DNA of 64,000 bases from Pseudomonas sp. MM211. Lineage in GTDB: Bacteria; Pseudomonadota; Gammaproteobacteria; Pseudomonadales; Pseudomonadaceae. The notes beneath the pieces are model-generated. The model did no database searches, was not told the DNA's origin, and saw only the letters and a list, made by a program, of their open reading frames with translations. A program made the position numbers and the translations under genes. Shown piece by piece: positions 15,395-23,499 of this stretch. The stretch covers positions 1,612,001-1,676,000 of the forward strand of contig NZ_CP081942.1 of the NCBI RefSeq assembly GCF_020386635.1. The letters run 5' to 3'. Each line of letters starts with the position of its first letter. Positions within the stretch are counted from its first letter, which is position 1.

Positions 15395-16396
15395 ATGTCG
15401 GTACGCCGCGCGCTTCTCGCTGTTTTCACCCTCAGTACGCTTGCCAGCGCTGTGCAGGCGGCCGATGAAGTGGTCGTCTACTCCTCGCGTATCGACGAGC
15501 TGATCAAGCCGGTGTTCGATGCCTACACCGCCAAGACCGGGGTTGCGGTGAAATTCATCACCGACAAGGAAGCGCCGCTGATGGAGCGCATCAAGGCCGA
15601 AGGCGAGAACACGCCAGCGGATCTGCTGCTCACCGTGGATGCCGGCAACCTCTGGCAAGCCGAGCAGATGGGTATTCTGCAACCGATGAAATCCAGCGTT
15701 GTCGACGCCAACATTCCTGCTCAGTACCGCGCTACCAGCGGTGCCTGGACTGGCCTGTCGCTGCGTGCGCGCATCATCGTGTTTTCGCCTGAGCGTGTGA
15801 AAGATGGCGAGCTGACCACCTACGAAGCGCTGGCCGACAAGAACTGGGAAGGCCGCCTGTGCCTGCGTACCAGCAAGAAGGTCTACAACCAGTCGCTCAC
15901 CGCCACGCTGATCGAAACCCATGGCGAGGCCAAGACCGAAGAGATCGTCAAGGGCTGGGTCAACAACCTGGCCACGGACGTATTCCCCGATGACAACTCG
16001 GTAATCAACGCCGTTGCCGCTGGCCAGTGCGACGTGGGCATCGTCAATACCTACTACTTCGGCCGCCTGCACGAGCAGAAGCCCGACCTGAAAGCCAAGC
16101 TGTTCTGGCCGAATCAGAGCGATCGCGGTGTGCACGTCAACCTGTCCGGTGTAGGCCTGACCAAGAACGCTCCGAATCCCGAAGCCGCTCAGAAGCTGGT
16201 CGAGTGGATGACCAGTGCCGAGGCGCAAAACATCTTTGCCGACGCCAACAAGGAGTTTCCGGCCAATCCGGCGGTGAAGCCATCTGCCGAAGTCGCCTCT
16301 TGGGGTGAGTTCAAGGCCGACAGCATCGCCGTGGAAGTGGCCGGCAAGCGCCAGGCCGAAGCTATCCGCCTGATGGATCGTGCTGGCTGGAACTGA
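15395..16396 (+). CDS. Periplasmic ferric-iron-binding protein of an ABC importer
   Basis: Class C/FbpA-FutA-type substrate-binding protein of 333 residues that captures ferric iron in the periplasm. A signal peptide covers about 1-22 (ending VQAAD). The mature start [19 protein letters not shown] and the tyrosine pair in [12 protein letters not shown] (near 215) fit the iron-ligand tyrosines of this family. [17 protein letters not shown] and [11 protein letters not shown] are standard family segments. It lies upstream of the fused permease with only a hairpin between, and behind a Fur-like site. It corresponds in order to PA5217 of P. aeruginosa. Confidence 0.92.
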   Translation: MSVRRALLAVFTLSTLASAVQAADEVVVYSSRIDELIKPVFDAYTAKTGVAVKFITDKEAPLMERIKAEGENTPADLLLTVDAGNLWQAEQMGILQPMKSSVVDANIPAQYRATSGAWTGLSLRARIIVFSPERVKDGELTTYEALADKNWEGRLCLRTSKKVYNQSLTATLIETHGEAKTEEIVKGWVNNLATDVFPDDNSVINAVAAGQCDVGIVNTYYFGRLHEQKPDLKAKLFWPNQSDRGVHVNLSGVGLTKNAPNPEAAQKLVEWMTSAEAQNIFADANKEFPANPAVKPSAEVASWGEFKADSIAVEVAGKRQAEAIRLMDRAGWN

Positions 16397-16452
16397 TCAC
16401 TGACTGCTGTGCCTGAACGGGCCCTAAACCCACTCGTCAGACACTGGTAATT

Positions 16453-16479
16453 CGACGCCCCGGCCTGTCCGGGGCGTCG
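16453..16479 (+). terminator. Intercistronic hairpin between binding protein and permease
   Basis: An 11-bp perfect stem (CGACGCCCCGG and complement) with a five-base loop. It is followed by only scattered T residues. Such hairpins commonly attenuate read-through so that the binding protein is made in excess over the permease. Confidence 0.6.
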
Positions 16480-16504
16480 TGCTTTGCGCTTTCTAGGAGT
16501 TTGC

Positions 16505-18121
16505 GTGGCTCATCCCGCCCAGCGCCGCTGGTATCCCATCGCCTTTGCCGTGGCCCTGTTGGTGCTCATGCCCCTGCTGGTTCTGCTGGCCAGCTGGCAC
16601 GAGGTGGATCGGCAGATCTGGTCGCACCTGTGGCAGACGCAACTGCCACGGCTGATCGGCAACACTCTGACCCTGGTGCTTGGCGTGGGCGTTGGCGTAA
16701 CGGTGCTGGGCGTGAGCCTGGCCTGGCTGACCAGCCTTTGCGAATTCCCCGGGCGGCGCTGGCTGGACTGGGCGCTGATGCTGCCATTCGCCATTCCCGC
16801 GTATGTACTGGCGTTCGTGTTCGTCGGCCTGCTGGATTTCTCCGGGCCGGTACAAACCCTGGCGCGTGAATGGTTCGGCAGTGGCGTGCGGTTTCCGCGA
16901 GTGCGTTCCACCGGCGGGGTGATCATCGTTCTGGTGCTGGTGTTCTACCCCTACGTTTACCTGCTCGCGCGCAATGCATTCCTGGCCCAGGGTCGGGGAT
17001 TGATGGAGGCGGCACGCACCCTCGGTCATTCGCCTTGGCAAGCTTTCTGGCGGGTCGCCCTGCCCGTGGCACGACCCGCCATTGGTGCCGGCCTGGCGCT
17101 GGCACTGATGGAGACCCTGGCCGACTTCGGCGCCGTATCGGTATTCAACTTCGATACCTTCACCACGGCCATCTATAAGACCTGGTACGGCTTCTACAGC
17201 CTGGGCAGCGCCGCGCAGCTGGCTTGCCTGCTGCTGTTCGCGGTGATGCTGGTGCTCTATGGCGAGCGGCGGGCGCGTGGTGCCGTGCGGCCTTCCGTCG
17301 AGCGACCGCGTAGCGGGGCGCTGTACCACCTTAGCGGCCTGCGCGCGTTAGCGGCCAGCGGCTGGTGCCTGCTGGTGTTCGCTTGTGCGTTCGTCATCCC
17401 GGTGCTGCAACTGCTGGTGTGGTTCTGGCAGCGCGGGCGCTTCGATCTGGATGAGCGTTACCTGGCGCTGATCCAGCACACCCTGTACCTGGGCGTGGCG
17501 GCGGCGCTGATCACGGTCGCCGTTGCGTTGTTGCTGGCGTTCTCCCGTCGTATGGCGCCGACGCGGCTGATGGGCGCCACCGTCGGCCTGGCTAACCTCG
17601 GCTATGCGCTACCAGGCTCGATGCTGGCGGTGGCGATCATGCTGGCCTTCAGCACCCTGGACAACGGGGTGGTCATCCCCCTGTCGACATGGCTGGGTGG
17701 CGCCGGTAAGGCATTGCTGCTCGGTAGCCTTGGCGCATTGCTGCTGGCCTACCTGATCCGCTTCCTGGCAGTGGCCTACGGGCCGCTGGAAAACAGCCTG
17801 GCGCGAATTCGCCCGTCGCTGCCTCAGGCATCGCGCAGCCTGGGCATCGGCGGCGTGCCGCTGTTCCTGCGCGTCTATCTGCCGCTGCTGATGCCCGGCG
17901 TCTTATCTGCGGCGTTGTTGGTGTTCGTCGACGTGCTCAAGGAGATGCCCGCCACGCTGCTGATGCGACCATTCGGCTGGGACACCCTGGCCGTGCGAAT
18001 CTTCGAGATGACCAGTGAGGGGGAGTGGGCGCGAGCTGCTTTGCCGGCCCTGACGCTGGTGTTGGTTGGTTTGGTGCCGGTGATTCTGCTGATTCGCCGC
18101 TCCGCTCAGCGAATCGGATAA
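16505..18121 (+). CDS. Ferric-iron ABC transporter permease (fused two-domain)
   Basis: Inner-membrane permease of 538 residues with two fused BPD_transp_1 halves, as in FbpB/SfuB. GTG 16505 is chosen because AGGAGT ends four bases before it; the open frame starts at TTG 16484. The two ATPase-contact EAA loops are visible: EAARTLGHSPWQAFWRVALP near 165-185 and QASRSLGIGGVPLFLRVYLP near 445-465. About twelve hydrophobic segments are spread through the chain. No ATP-binding subunit follows; the next gene is gcvT. The ATPase must be encoded elsewhere or shared. Confidence 0.92.
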   Translation: MAHPAQRRWYPIAFAVALLVLMPLLVLLASWHEVDRQIWSHLWQTQLPRLIGNTLTLVLGVGVGVTVLGVSLAWLTSLCEFPGRRWLDWALMLPFAIPAYVLAFVFVGLLDFSGPVQTLAREWFGSGVRFPRVRSTGGVIIVLVLVFYPYVYLLARNAFLAQGRGLMEAARTLGHSPWQAFWRVALPVARPAIGAGLALALMETLADFGAVSVFNFDTFTTAIYKTWYGFYSLGSAAQLACLLLFAVMLVLYGERRARGAVRPSVERPRSGALYHLSGLRALAASGWCLLVFACAFVIPVLQLLVWFWQRGRFDLDERYLALIQHTLYLGVAAALITVAVALLLAFSRRMAPTRLMGATVGLANLGYALPGSMLAVAIMLAFSTLDNGVVIPLSTWLGGAGKALLLGSLGALLLAYLIRFLAVAYGPLENSLARIRPSLPQASRSLGIGGVPLFLRVYLPLLMPGVLSAALLVFVDVLKEMPATLLMRPFGWDTLAVRIFEMTSEGEWARAALPALTLVLVGLVPVILLIRRSAQRIG

Positions 18122-18127
18122 ACGGTC

Positions 18128-18145
18128 GCCAGGCAGGTGCCTGGC
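18128..18145 (+). terminator. Small hairpin after the permease gene
   Basis: GCCAGGCA and TGCCTGGC form a perfect inverted repeat seven bases after the permease stop, with a tight loop. No U-tract follows, so it is at best a weak terminator. The rest of the 207-bp spacer up to gcvT holds a TACAAT -10-like element near 18220; I saw no glycine-riboswitch pattern. Confidence 0.4.
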
Positions 18146-18328
18146 CGGTTCGTGGCCTGTCCTGCAGGCTTTGTTACAAGGCCTGTCAATGTCCAAGATG
18201 ACCGGCTCCGACCATGCGGCTACAATGCGCGCCATTCGCTGCGGCCCGCCATGCAGCCACTTCCAAAATCATCTGGAATGGCCCTATTTGCGCGCGCCAC
18301 AGCCTTGCAACGCCCGGAAGGAGATCCC

Positions 18329-19423
18329 ATGGGACAGCGCACACCTCTTTATGACCTGCACCTCGCCCTTGGCGCGAAGATGGTCGATTTCGGCGGCTGG
18401 GATATGCCGCTGCACTATGGCTCGCAGGTCGAAGAGCACCATCAGGTGCGTCGTGACTGCGGGGTTTTCGACGTCTCCCACATGACCGTCGTCGATGTGT
18501 TGGGTGACGAAGCCCAGGCCTACCTGCAGAATCTACTCGCCAATGATGTGGCGCGTCTGCAGGTGCCGGGCAAGGCGTTGTACAGCGCCATGCTCAATGA
18601 AGAAGGCGGTGTGATCGACGATCTGATCGTCTACCTGCTCGATGCCTCCAGTGCGCCGACCTACCGGCTGGTGGTCAATGCCGCGACCCGCGACAAGGAT
18701 CTGGCCTGGATGCGCGCGCAGAGCACCGACTTCGCCGTCGAACTGCGCGAGCGTAGCGACCTGGCGATGCTCGCCATCCAGGGCCCCAAGGCCCGCGCCA
18801 AAACCATTGAATTGGTGAGTCAGGCGCGTGCCAGCCTGATTCACGAGCTCAAGCCATTCCAGGGGCTGCCCGATGGCCAATGGTTCATCGCGCGTACGGG
18901 CTACACCGGTGAGGATGGTCTGGAAATCATGTTGCCGGCTGGCGAAGCGGTGGCCTTTTTCAATGACCTGGTCGGCGCGGGCATTTCTCCGATCGGCCTG
19001 GGTGCACGCGATACCTTGCGCCTGGAAGCCGGCATGAATCTCTACGGTCAGGACATGGACGAGCAGGTTTCCCCGCTGGCCGCCAACCTGGCCTGGACGG
19101 TGGCCTGGGAGCCAGCCGAGCGCGCTTTCATCGGCCGCGAGGCGTTGCTGCGTCAGTATCAGGACGGCTCGCACTCACGCCTGGTTGGCGTGGTGCTCGA
19201 GGAACGTGGCGTGCTGCGAGCCCACCAGGTGGTGCGGGTCGATGGCGTGGGTGAGGGTGAAATTACCAGCGGCAGCTTTTCGCCTACTCTGGGCAAGTCC
19301 ATCGCCTTGGCCCGTGTGCCGGCCAAGACGGGGGATCGCGCCGAAGTGGAAATCCGCGGCAAGTGGTACCCGCTACGCGTCGTGCAGCCGAATTTCGTAC
19401 GCCACGGCAAAGTGTTGATCTGA
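18329..19423 (+). CDS. gcvT: Glycine cleavage system T protein (aminomethyltransferase)
   Basis: Transfers the methylene group from the lipoyl-bound aminomethyl intermediate of GcvH to tetrahydrofolate and releases ammonia. The 364 residues start at ATG 18329 behind AAGGAG; the upstream extension to 18137 is not needed. Family segments include [45 protein letters not shown] (folate-binding region), [16 protein letters not shown] and the C-terminal [15 protein letters not shown]. It is followed by gcvH at 98 bp. gcvP, which follows gcvH in P. aeruginosa cluster 1, is absent here. Confidence 0.96.
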   Translation: MGQRTPLYDLHLALGAKMVDFGGWDMPLHYGSQVEEHHQVRRDCGVFDVSHMTVVDVLGDEAQAYLQNLLANDVARLQVPGKALYSAMLNEEGGVIDDLIVYLLDASSAPTYRLVVNAATRDKDLAWMRAQSTDFAVELRERSDLAMLAIQGPKARAKTIELVSQARASLIHELKPFQGLPDGQWFIARTGYTGEDGLEIMLPAGEAVAFFNDLVGAGISPIGLGARDTLRLEAGMNLYGQDMDEQVSPLAANLAWTVAWEPAERAFIGREALLRQYQDGSHSRLVGVVLEERGVLRAHQVVRVDGVGEGEITSGSFSPTLGKSIALARVPAKTGDRAEVEIRGKWYPLRVVQPNFVRHGKVLI

Positions 19424-19521
19424 TACGGTCATTACATGCGAGCGGCTGGATGCAACCTGTGCGCACCTGCTAAATTTCCCTGACGGCGCGGTCGCCGTCC
19501 TGTCTGATGAGGAACGACAAC

Positions 19522-19905
19522 ATGAGCTCTATCCCCGCCGATCTGCGTTACGCCACCAGCCACGAGTGGGCGCGACTGGAGGCCGATGGCAGCGTAACCG
19601 TGGGCATTTCCGATCATGCTCAGGAAGCTCTGGGCGATGTGGTGTTCATCGAGTTGCCGGAAGTCGGCAAGGTACTGGACGCTGGCCAGGAAGCCGGTGT
19701 GGTGGAGTCGGTGAAAGCCGCTTCCGACATCTATGCGCCGGTTGGCGGTGAAGTGATTGCAATCAACGAAGCACTCGCTGACAGCCCGGAAAGCGTCAAC
19801 AACGATCCGTACGGCAGCTGGTTCTTCAAGCTGCAGCCTAGCGACGCCGCGCAACTGGAGAAGCTGCTCGACAGCGCTGGTTATGAGGCGAGTATCGACG
19901 GCTGA
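19522..19905 (+). CDS. gcvH: Glycine cleavage system H protein
   Basis: Lipoyl-carrier protein of the glycine cleavage system, 127 residues. The start at ATG 19522 follows GAGGAA by seven bases. The sequence reads [24 protein letters not shown], and the lipoylation site [17 protein letters not shown] with its lysine near 64. The C-terminal [12 protein letters not shown] is typical. It shares the strand with gcvT and ends at a strong bidirectional terminator, so transcription stops before the convergent DUF2388 gene. Confidence 0.96.
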   Translation: MSSIPADLRYATSHEWARLEADGSVTVGISDHAQEALGDVVFIELPEVGKVLDAGQEAGVVESVKAASDIYAPVGGEVIAINEALADSPESVNNDPYGSWFFKLQPSDAAQLEKLLDSAGYEASIDG

Positions 19906-19934
19906 GTCGTCAAGGCTGTATAGAAGCTGTATAG

Positions 19935-19964
19935 AAAAAGCCGGCTATCGAGCCGGCTTTTTTT
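19935..19964. terminator. Bidirectional rho-independent terminator
   Basis: A seven-base G/C-rich stem (AGCCGGC and GCCGGCT) around ATCGA, with an A-tract before and seven T residues after. It serves gcvH on the plus strand and the convergent DUF2388 gene on the minus strand. Confidence 0.9.
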
Positions 19965-19965
19965 A

Positions 19966-20268
19966 TCACTGCTGGGCAGTGAGAATCGCGGTGGCCAGCT
20001 CCAGATCGCTGGCTTGCAGATCAGGGTGATCCGCACGGATCTTCTGCAGTGCCGCTTCCAGATACGGGCCACGGATCTCGCCATTGCTGGCGATGTAGCT
20101 GCTGGCATCATCCTGCGCAGGGATGACCATCTTGTTGTCCTTGAACGTCAGGTAGGTCGACGCAGTGGTCGCACCCGACGACAGGATATCGCGCAGGTTA
20201 GCGGAGAACGCCTGAGAGGATGCGGCAAGGAACAGACCAGCGAACAGCAACGAACTTAAACGGCGCAT
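19966..20268 (-). CDS. DUF2388 family small secreted protein
   Basis: 100-residue protein of the Pseudomonas-centred DUF2388/TIGR02448 family. Residues 1-22 are a signal peptide ending SQAFSA. The mature part contains GATTASTYLTFKDNK, DDASSYIASNGEIRGPYLEAAL and a C-terminal helix ELATAILTAQQ, the conserved core of the family. It is predicted to be periplasmic. It is monocistronic, with a ribosome-binding GGAG just before the ATG, and ends into the shared terminator. The function of the family is unknown. Confidence 0.8.
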   Translation of the reverse strand: MRRLSSLLFAGLFLAASSQAFSANLRDILSSGATTASTYLTFKDNKMVIPAQDDASSYIASNGEIRGPYLEAALQKIRADHPDLQASDLELATAILTAQQ

Positions 20269-20349
20269 AGCAGTAACTCCTGTTTGTTTTCCTACTGCTT
20301 AGGAGTGCACCGCTACGTGACTGGTTCCACCGTATTCTCGTTATAGGAA

Positions 20350-20366
20350 CCTGCGCACAGCGCAGG
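20350..20366 (-). terminator. Short hairpin after the nfeD-like gene
   Basis: On the minus strand CCTGCGC and GCGCAGG form a seven-base stem with a three-base loop, followed by TTCCTATAA. It lies 19 bases after the NfeD-like gene stop. The U-tract is weak. Confidence 0.4.
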
Positions 20367-20384
20367 CCTTGTGAGTGAGTCGCT

Positions 20385-20840
20385 TCAAGTGTCTGGCGCG
20401 CGCACTTTGAGCAGAACGCCATCCTGGCCAATCACTTCGACCAGGGTGCCGACTGGCATATCCGGGCCAACTACCAGCCACAGCGAATCGCCGGCCTTGA
20501 TCTTGCCGCGACCACCGGCAATGGCTTCGTGCAGCACGAACTGTCGTCCTTGCAGCTCGTGGCCGCGGTTGTTCAGGCCCGGTTGCTCGGAGTTTCCGCC
20601 AGCGCTGCTGCGCTGCCGACGCCACCAAAACACGGCGGTAAGCACGGAAAGGCTGCCAAACACAATGAATTGCAGCGCCCACGGGGTATCCGGAATCACG
20701 TAGGTCAATACGCCAACACTGGCAGCGGCCACACCAATCCACAGCAGGTAACCACCAGCACCGAACACCTCGAGAATCAGCAGCACGGTACCGAGTGCCA
20801 GCCAGTCCCAGAACGTCAGGTTCTGCAGATAAGCCAGCAT
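20385..20840 (-). CDS. NfeD family membrane protein (YbbJ-like)
   Basis: 151-residue membrane protein of the short NfeD class. Two to three hydrophobic segments occupy about 10-65 (WLALGTVLLILEVFGAGGYL, then ALQFIVFGSLSVLTAVFW). The C-terminal OB-fold NfeD domain runs from about 85 (HELQGRQFVLHEAIAGGRGK, then VVGPDMPVGTLVEVIG). It follows the SPFH gene by three bases. NfeD proteins pair with SPFH/stomatin proteins at membrane microdomains, and this arrangement is the usual gene pair. No ClpP-class serine protease domain is fused. Confidence 0.88.
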   Translation of the reverse strand: MLAYLQNLTFWDWLALGTVLLILEVFGAGGYLLWIGVAAASVGVLTYVIPDTPWALQFIVFGSLSVLTAVFWWRRQRSSAGGNSEQPGLNNRGHELQGRQFVLHEAIAGGRGKIKAGDSLWLVVGPDMPVGTLVEVIGQDGVLLKVRAPDT

Positions 20841-20843
20841 GAC

Positions 20844-21767
20844 TCAGGCCTTCTTGTCGGCAAAAGTGGCCTTGACGATCTCGCCAATACCACCGATTGA
20901 ACCGATCATCTGGCTGGCTTCCAACGGCATCAGAATGACCTTGCTGTTGTTGGCACTGGCCAGCTTGCCGAGGGCGTCGATGTACTTCTGAGCGACGAAG
21001 TAATTGACCGCTTGCACGTTACCTTCGGCAATCGCCACGGAAACCACGCGGGTTGCCTCGGCTTCTGCAGCGGCAGCACGTTCGCGTGCTTCTGCTTCGA
21101 GAAATGCGGCTTGCCGCTCGCCCTCGGCCTCGAGGATCTGCGCCTGTTTCTTGCCTTCGGCAGTGAGGATGGCCGCAGCACGCAGGCCTTCGGCTTCGAG
21201 GATTTGCGCACGCTTGATACGCTCGGCCTTCATCTGGCCAGACATGGCGGCCATCAGGTCGGCAGGCGGGCTGATGTCCTTGATCTCGATCCGGGTGATC
21301 TTGATGCCCCAGGGCGCGGTGGCCTCGTCGACGGTTTTCAGCAGCTTTTCGTTGATGCCGTCACGCTGGCTGAGCATGGCGTCCAGCTCCATGGAGCCGA
21401 GCACGGTACGGATGTTGGTCTGCAGCAGGTTGCGAATGGCGTGTTCGAGGTTGTTCACCTCGTAGGCTGCCTGGGCTGAGTTGATCACCTGGAAGAAGCA
21501 CACCGCGTCGATCTGCACCGTGGCGTTGTCGGCGGTGATGACTTCCTGAGGCGGAATATCCAGCACGCTTTCCATGACGTTGAGTTTGCGGCCGACGCGA
21601 TCCATCACTGGCACGATGATGTTCAGGCCGGGCTTGAGTGTGGTCGTGTAGCGTCCAAAGCGCTCGACCGTCCACTCCGACCCCTGGGGGACGACTTTGA
21701 AGCCCATGAATACAATGGCGAATGCCAAACCAACGAAGAGGAAAATGACTGCGGTACCGATTTCCAT
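20844..21767 (-). CDS. SPFH/band-7 (stomatin, QmcA-like) membrane protein
   Basis: 307-residue protein with an N-terminal hydrophobic anchor at about 4-24 ([18 protein letters not shown]), then the SPFH domain (about 25-190: [48 protein letters not shown]). An Ala/Glu-rich coiled coil follows (about 185-245: [20 protein letters not shown]). Proteins of this type oligomerise at membrane microdomains and modulate proteases such as FtsH. It is the first gene of a two-gene unit with nfeD. Confidence 0.9.
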   Translation of the reverse strand: MEIGTAVIFLFVGLAFAIVFMGFKVVPQGSEWTVERFGRYTTTLKPGLNIIVPVMDRVGRKLNVMESVLDIPPQEVITADNATVQIDAVCFFQVINSAQAAYEVNNLEHAIRNLLQTNIRTVLGSMELDAMLSQRDGINEKLLKTVDEATAPWGIKITRIEIKDISPPADLMAAMSGQMKAERIKRAQILEAEGLRAAAILTAEGKKQAQILEAEGERQAAFLEAEARERAAAAEAEATRVVSVAIAEGNVQAVNYFVAQKYIDALGKLASANNSKVILMPLEASQMIGSIGGIGEIVKATFADKKA

Positions 21768-21843
21768 AAAAAGAAGATCCCTGTTGAATGTCTATTCGAA
21801 TGGGCTGCAAGCGTACTGGAGATTGCGTTGCAATGATGCGGAC

Positions 21844-23451
21844 TTAGAGTTCGAAACGTTTCACGGAGGCTTGCACCGCCTCGGCTGAGTTGTCCATGTG
21901 CACCAACATGGCGGCCAGATCCTGCATGGCCAGGTTGTTACGTTGGGCCACCTCGCTGATCATCTCCACCCGTTCGGCAACCTCGTTGCTGGCCTTGGAT
22001 TGTTCGGTGATGGTGTGGGAAATCTCGTCGACCATCTGCGCCGAGCGCTGTACGCCCTGGCGAATTTCGTTGATCGAGGTGCTGGCCTGCTGCGCCATGC
22101 CGACGCCGTCGTTCACCCGGCTGACCCCTGAGTCCATGCTCTTCACCGCCTGAGCCGTAGATTCACGAATGCGCTGAATCATGCTGGTGATTTCCTGGGT
22201 CGATTGCGCGGTACGCGCTGCCAGGCTGCGCACTTCATCGGCCACCACGGCAAAGCCGCGGCCTGCCTCCCCGGCCCGTGCCGCTTCGATGGCGGCGTTG
22301 AGCGCGAGCAGGTTGGTCTGCTCGGCGATGCCTCTGATCACCTGGATGATCGAGTTGATTTCCTCGGATGACTGACCCAGTGCCGTAATGGTCTGCGAGG
22401 ACTGATTGACCGCGTCGGCAATCTGATTCATGCCGTCTACCACCCCGAGAATGACCTGCCCGCCACTGTTGGTCAGGTGCTCCGACTGTTCGGAGATGTC
22501 GCGTGCGCCGCGTGCGTGATCGGCGATCTGCGCGATATTGCCAATCATCTGCTCCATGGCAGCGGCCATGCTGGTCGCGCTGTCTGCTTGCTCGGTGGCA
22601 CCTCTGGCCACCGAACTGGAGGTTTGGCTGAGGCTCTGGGACGTTTTGCGCAGCTCTTCACTCTCGGTGCGAATCGTCTCGATCATCTTGCGCAGGCTGA
22701 GCTGCATATCCGCCAGAGCTTGTTGCAGTTGGCCGGCTTCGTCATGGCTGTCGACGCTGATGGTGGTGCTCAGGTTGCCCTGGGCCATGGTGCGCGCGGC
22801 GTGGATGACCTTCGCCAGGGGCCGCAGCACTGACTGCAGCAGACGCCGGGTGATCCACAGGATCAGCAGGCACGCCAGGCCCAGACCAGTCAGTTGCCAC
22901 CATAATGCTTTGCGCACCATGGCTTCGCTGTCGGTTCGGGTCTGTGCCACGCTGGCTTCTATCAGCGCGCTGACTGCTTCGTTGCGCACTTCCAGTTCGC
23001 TGAAGCTGCGCGAGAAGTCGGCCATCGACGCGCGTGCCGCGCCGGGGTCGACAAGCGCTTGCTCGACGATACGCGTGGCTGACTGGATGTAGTTTTCCAG
23101 CACCGGGCCGAGCTCATCGATGGCCTTGCGAGTGTCGGCAGCCAGCGGCAACTTGCCGTTTTCTGCCATCGCCTGGCGAAAACGCTCACTGTGCTCTTTC
23201 AGCTCATCACGCACTTGGGCGGCCGCAGCGCTGTCACCGGGAGTGGTGAGGAAGGCCCCCAGCACATCGGCGCGAAGGGCATCGTGCATCATGTCGCCGT
23301 CCATGTGATTGCGCAGCGCGTTGGCATTCACTTCGTTGGCGACCAGCGCGTTGCCCAGCAGCGCCTGACCCCAGAGGCCAATGCCTCCCACCAGAAGCGT
23401 GGCAATGATGCTGACAGCTCCGCAGGCAAGCATCTTCTGGCGGATGTTCAT
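21844..23451 (-). CDS. Methyl-accepting chemotaxis protein
   Basis: 535-residue chemoreceptor. A first membrane segment is at about 10-32. A periplasmic four-helix-type ligand domain of about 150 residues follows, then a second segment at 186-206 ([14 protein letters not shown]). The HAMP domain is at about 207-260 and the signalling hairpin at about 265-530. The tip has the invariant [22 protein letters not shown] and [18 protein letters not shown]. The C-terminus FEL carries no CheR-tethering pentapeptide. No chemotaxis gene is adjacent, so it feeds pathways encoded elsewhere. The ligand is unknown. Confidence 0.92.
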   Translation of the reverse strand: MNIRQKMLACGAVSIIATLLVGGIGLWGQALLGNALVANEVNANALRNHMDGDMMHDALRADVLGAFLTTPGDSAAAAQVRDELKEHSERFRQAMAENGKLPLAADTRKAIDELGPVLENYIQSATRIVEQALVDPGAARASMADFSRSFSELEVRNEAVSALIEASVAQTRTDSEAMVRKALWWQLTGLGLACLLILWITRRLLQSVLRPLAKVIHAARTMAQGNLSTTISVDSHDEAGQLQQALADMQLSLRKMIETIRTESEELRKTSQSLSQTSSSVARGATEQADSATSMAAAMEQMIGNIAQIADHARGARDISEQSEHLTNSGGQVILGVVDGMNQIADAVNQSSQTITALGQSSEEINSIIQVIRGIAEQTNLLALNAAIEAARAGEAGRGFAVVADEVRSLAARTAQSTQEITSMIQRIRESTAQAVKSMDSGVSRVNDGVGMAQQASTSINEIRQGVQRSAQMVDEISHTITEQSKASNEVAERVEMISEVAQRNNLAMQDLAAMLVHMDNSAEAVQASVKRFEL

Positions 23452-23499
23452 GGCGCCGCTCCTGGCTGAGTCGGGCCCGATGGGCCCGTTCAGCGGAGA

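Noticed and set aside
18146..18328. Glycine riboswitch before gcvT
   Set aside because: I looked for the conserved tandem-aptamer pattern and did not see it in the spacer.
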